DNA of 64,000 bases from contig NZ_QXNY01000006.1 in NCBI RefSeq assembly GCF_003572205.1, positions 434,001-498,000 of the forward strand, read 5' to 3'. The first letter of the stretch is position 1. Each line of letters opens with the position of its first letter. Position numbers and translations under genes: made by a program. This DNA is from Algihabitans albus. GTDB lineage: Bacteria > Pseudomonadota > Alphaproteobacteria > Kiloniellales > DSM-21159. A model generated the notes under the pieces. It was given only the letters and a program-made list of their open reading frames with translations. It was not told the origin of the DNA and ran no database searches. Below, in pieces: positions 61,921-64,000 of this stretch.

Positions 61921-63150
61921 TCAGAGACGGATCTCGACGTTGGAGTCGCGGCGCAGGTCGCGCATGTAGCGCCGCGCCAGCAGTTCCAGGCGCTCTGCGC
62001 GCAGGTCGCTCTCGATGGCCTGCCGGTCGATCCCGCCGCCCTCGCGCAGGCAGACGGTATAGACGGCGACGCCGCTCTCGACTTCCAGCGGTGCGCTCGG
62101 CTGACCGATTCCGAGGCCGGAGACGGCGTCGCGAACCTCCGCCGACAGAGCGTCGAAGGGTTGGCTCCCGGTCGTCCCGGCGCCACCGTACTGTTGGGCG
62201 AGGCTATTGGCCTGTGCGCAGCTTCGCACCTCCTCGGCCAGGCGTGCGGCTTCCGCCGTTGCGACCTGAAGATCGTCTTCCCCGCTGGCCGGGACGATAA
62301 ACTCGGCAAGCTGAATGCGATCCTCGACGTTCTCCGCCGCGCGGCGGTCGACCAGGGCGACGATGTAGTAGCCGCCGATGGTGCGGATCGGCCCCGCGAG
62401 CGAGCCGGGCTGCATCTCGTTGACGATCTCGACCAACTCCGGCGGCAGCTCCTGCACGGCGAGCCAGCCCATGTCGCCACCGACCGAGGCCGTCGCCGAT
62501 TGGGAAAACTGCTGCGCGACCGGCTGAAAAGGGGCGCCGTTTTGAATCTCGTCCAACAGGCGCCCGGCGGTCACCCGGGCCTCGCTCTCTTCGGAGGGCG
62601 TGTCGAAGGCAATGAAGATCTCGGCGACGCGGACGCGCGGCTGGCTGGCATCGGCGGTGATGCGCGCGACGGTCTCCTCGATCTCTTCCGAGTCGATTTC
62701 GACCTGCGGGGCCAGGCGGCGGGTGACGACTTCGCGCCAGGAAAGCTGAGCCAGCAACTGGTTGCGGATCGCCTCCTCCAGAATGCCGCGTTCGCGCAGG
62801 CTCTGCAGGAATTGGCTGCGCGTCATCCTGTTCTGTTCGGCGAGGCGGTTGAGACCATTGTCGATCTGTTCGTCGGTGACCGCGATGTCGAGGCGTTCCG
62901 CTTCCTGAAGTTGCAGACGTTCGTCGATCAACGCGCGCAGGACCGGCGTGGTCAGCCGGTCGCGGGCTTCGGGGGTATCCTCCAGGCCCGACGAGACGAT
63001 GGCCATGCGCAGGCGCAAGATGACGTCGAGCACCGAAATGATCTCGTCGTTGACAAGCGCCGCGGCGCGCAGACTGTTCTGCGCCACCGCCGACGTCGCG
63101 AGCCCGAAGATCAGGGTAAGCGCGAGAAAAGTAGAAATCAGTCTTCGCAT
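61921..63150 (-). CDS. surA: Periplasmic peptidyl-prolyl isomerase/chaperone SurA
   Basis: This 409-residue protein has a signal peptide (MRRLISTFLALTLIFGLATS, cleaved after AVA), an N-terminal SurA chaperone domain (about 30-170: VNDEIISVLDVILRLRM) and one clear parvulin domain (about 175-275: VRVAEIFIAFDTP, GGDMGWLAVQELPPELV, GPIRTIGGYYIVALVDRR). A second, diverged parvulin-like domain may fill 285-390. It escorts outer-membrane proteins such as LptD, encoded just upstream. ATG at 63150; 106 nt after the lptD stop. Confidence 0.93.
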   Translation of the reverse strand: MRRLISTFLALTLIFGLATSAVAQNSLRAAALVNDEIISVLDVILRLRMAIVSSGLEDTPEARDRLTTPVLRALIDERLQLQEAERLDIAVTDEQIDNGLNRLAEQNRMTRSQFLQSLRERGILEEAIRNQLLAQLSWREVVTRRLAPQVEIDSEEIEETVARITADASQPRVRVAEIFIAFDTPSEESEARVTAGRLLDEIQNGAPFQPVAQQFSQSATASVGGDMGWLAVQELPPELVEIVNEMQPGSLAGPIRTIGGYYIVALVDRRAAENVEDRIQLAEFIVPASGEDDLQVATAEAARLAEEVRSCAQANSLAQQYGGAGTTGSQPFDALSAEVRDAVSGLGIGQPSAPLEVESGVAVYTVCLREGGGIDRQAIESDLRAERLELLARRYMRDLRRDSNVEIRL

Positions 63151-63256
63151 GTACCCTCGTGGTTTGGTTTGGCCGCGCTCGGTCGAGTCCGGACTATAGG
63201 TCCGCGGTGGAGCCGGAACAACGCGGCTCTGCCCGGCCAAGGCTTGCGGTCGGCGA

Positions 63257-64000
63257 CTACTCCTCTCCCGACCCGCCGTCGAAACCTGTCTCGAACTGGC
63301 CCAGTTGCGCTAGGCCGATCGTCAAGAGAAAGCGAGTGTCCGACTCGATATCGCGGTCGTCGAAGTTGCGCTCTTCGACGGAGAGGGAGACCAGCAGGCA
63401 TTCGTCCGTGTAGGTAAGCGACGCACTGGCGGTCTGCAGTTCGTTGGCCGCCAGATCCTGCTCGATGCGACCGCGAACGAACCAGTTCTCCGACAGGCGG
63501 GAGGAGACTGTCAGCCCGGCTGTCTCGCGCTCGGCGAAACCGCCGTCGCGCTCTTGCGACGCGGTGAAGGTGTAGTCGAGTTCGAGCCGCAAGGTCTGAT
63601 TGCCGAACCCGGCGGTTACTTCCTGCACGCGTGCTTCCAGGGATTCCTGGTCCAGGCGAAAGCGGTAGGCCGTATAGATTTCGGAGATCGGGCTGAAGAT
63701 CACACGGCCGACGATGTCAGACGCGCCGTCGCCCTCAACCCCCGATCCCTCGGCGAAGACATCCGTGTCGCTGAGTCGCCAGGATTGGCCGAGAAACACT
63801 TGGGAAAAGGATTCCTCGCCCGTGTAAAGCGTGTACTGCAGGCCGTAATCGGCGCGGACGCCCGGATCGACACGGTCGAGGCCGGAGAAGCGGTTGGGGG
63901 CGAAGAGCGTCGTGTCGTCGAACTCGAACCCCAGCGAGTCTTCGTTCGGAATATCGCCTCGGTTGAACCAGTTGCCGTTCGGAGCGGCGACGAACTGGGC
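63257..64000 (-). CDS. lptD: LPS assembly outer-membrane protein LptD, C-terminal part (cut by window edge)
   Basis: The frame is open from the window edge and covers about 247 residues. Segments GFEFDDTTLFAPNRFSGLDR and VFLGQSWRL (visible upstream of position 63799), RVIFSPISEIYTAYRFRLD, and LELDYTFTASQ are typical of LptD barrel strands. The final residues (TIGLAQLGQFETGF) end near the last strand, followed by an acidic tail. LptD inserts lipopolysaccharide into the outer leaflet. Partner SurA is next downstream, the canonical order. Confidence 0.9.
   Translation of the reverse strand, partial: AQFVAAPNGNWFNRGDIPNEDSLGFEFDDTTLFAPNRFSGLDRVDPGVRADYGLQYTLYTGEESFSQVFLGQSWRLSDTDVFAEGSGVEGDGASDIVGRVIFSPISEIYTAYRFRLDQESLEARVQEVTAGFGNQTLRLELDYTFTASQERDGGFAERETAGLTVSSRLSENWFVRGRIEQDLAANELQTASASLTYTDECLLVSLSVEERNFDDRDIESDTRFLLTIGLAQLGQFETGFDGGSGEE

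Overview
The window looks like chromosomal DNA of a GC-rich alphaproteobacterium, most likely Rhodospirillales in the broad sense (Kiloniellaceae or Rhodovibrionaceae-like). The support is: an F1-ATPase inhibitor of the alphaproteobacterial zeta type (35544-35861), a DUF1127 protein, class II NrdJ, a SAM-II riboswitch, purS/purQ/purL as separate genes, the lptD-surA-rsmA-gmk neighbourhood, and two TRAP transporters. The genus is inference; no rRNA or tRNA was found.

Layout. 1-1377: end of a sulfonate-type ABC transporter operon (minus strand) led by a SAM-II riboswitch with a terminator. 1482-3102: cobalt-type nitrile hydratase alpha, beta and accessory protein. 3260-4882: orphan PAS histidine kinase. 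4937-11925: a catabolic regulon with an aconitase-like dehydratase (two subunits) and an isocitrate-lyase-family enzyme on the minus strand, an IclR regulator, and a divergent dctPQM TRAP operon. The same 17-bp palindrome lies at the same distance from the -35 of both promoters. 11986-13843: glutamine-synthetase-family enzyme and RidA protein. 14027-15091: small genes and a tandem repeat. 15253-18975: nrdJ. 19278-23572: secreted protein, hydrolase, cimA, trmJ. 23789-26377: operon of DUF1989, DMT exporter and PhyH-type oxygenase. 26491-29885: rpsD, PagL-like protein, DMT exporter, grxD, bolA. 29987-35861: purine genes (purL, purQ, purS, purC), an NRDE protein and the zeta inhibitor. 36070-41250: MFS transporter, DUF1127, LysR, argE, AbrB-type membrane protein.

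41354-48808 is a second catabolic locus, and in my view the most interesting. It has a GntR/FCD regulator, a short coupled leader ORF, an MmgE/PrpD protein, a divergent YrdC/Sua5-type protein, two isochorismatase-fold cysteine hydrolases and a complete TRAP transporter. The gene set hints at carbamoyl or ureido chemistry, but the substrate is unknown.

48873-52849 holds housekeeping genes (cinA-like, lipoprotein, sfsA, map, radC). 52954-56576 looks acquired or rearranged: an AT-richer adenine-methyltransferase-like gene, a small winged-helix-like gene, then rsgA sandwiched between a 5'-truncated and a complete copy of the same lysE gene. 56685-64000 has a hydrolase, an unknown protein, an SDR, yicC, gmk, rsmA, surA and the C-terminal part of lptD, cut by the window edge. 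pdxA is missing from its usual place between surA and rsmA.

At least five intergenic palindromes of about 60-65 bp, most bounded by TAGAG...CTCTA, occur across the window and form a dispersed repeat family. Starts were chosen by ribosome binding sites, family length and overlaps. All functions are inferred from sequence alone.
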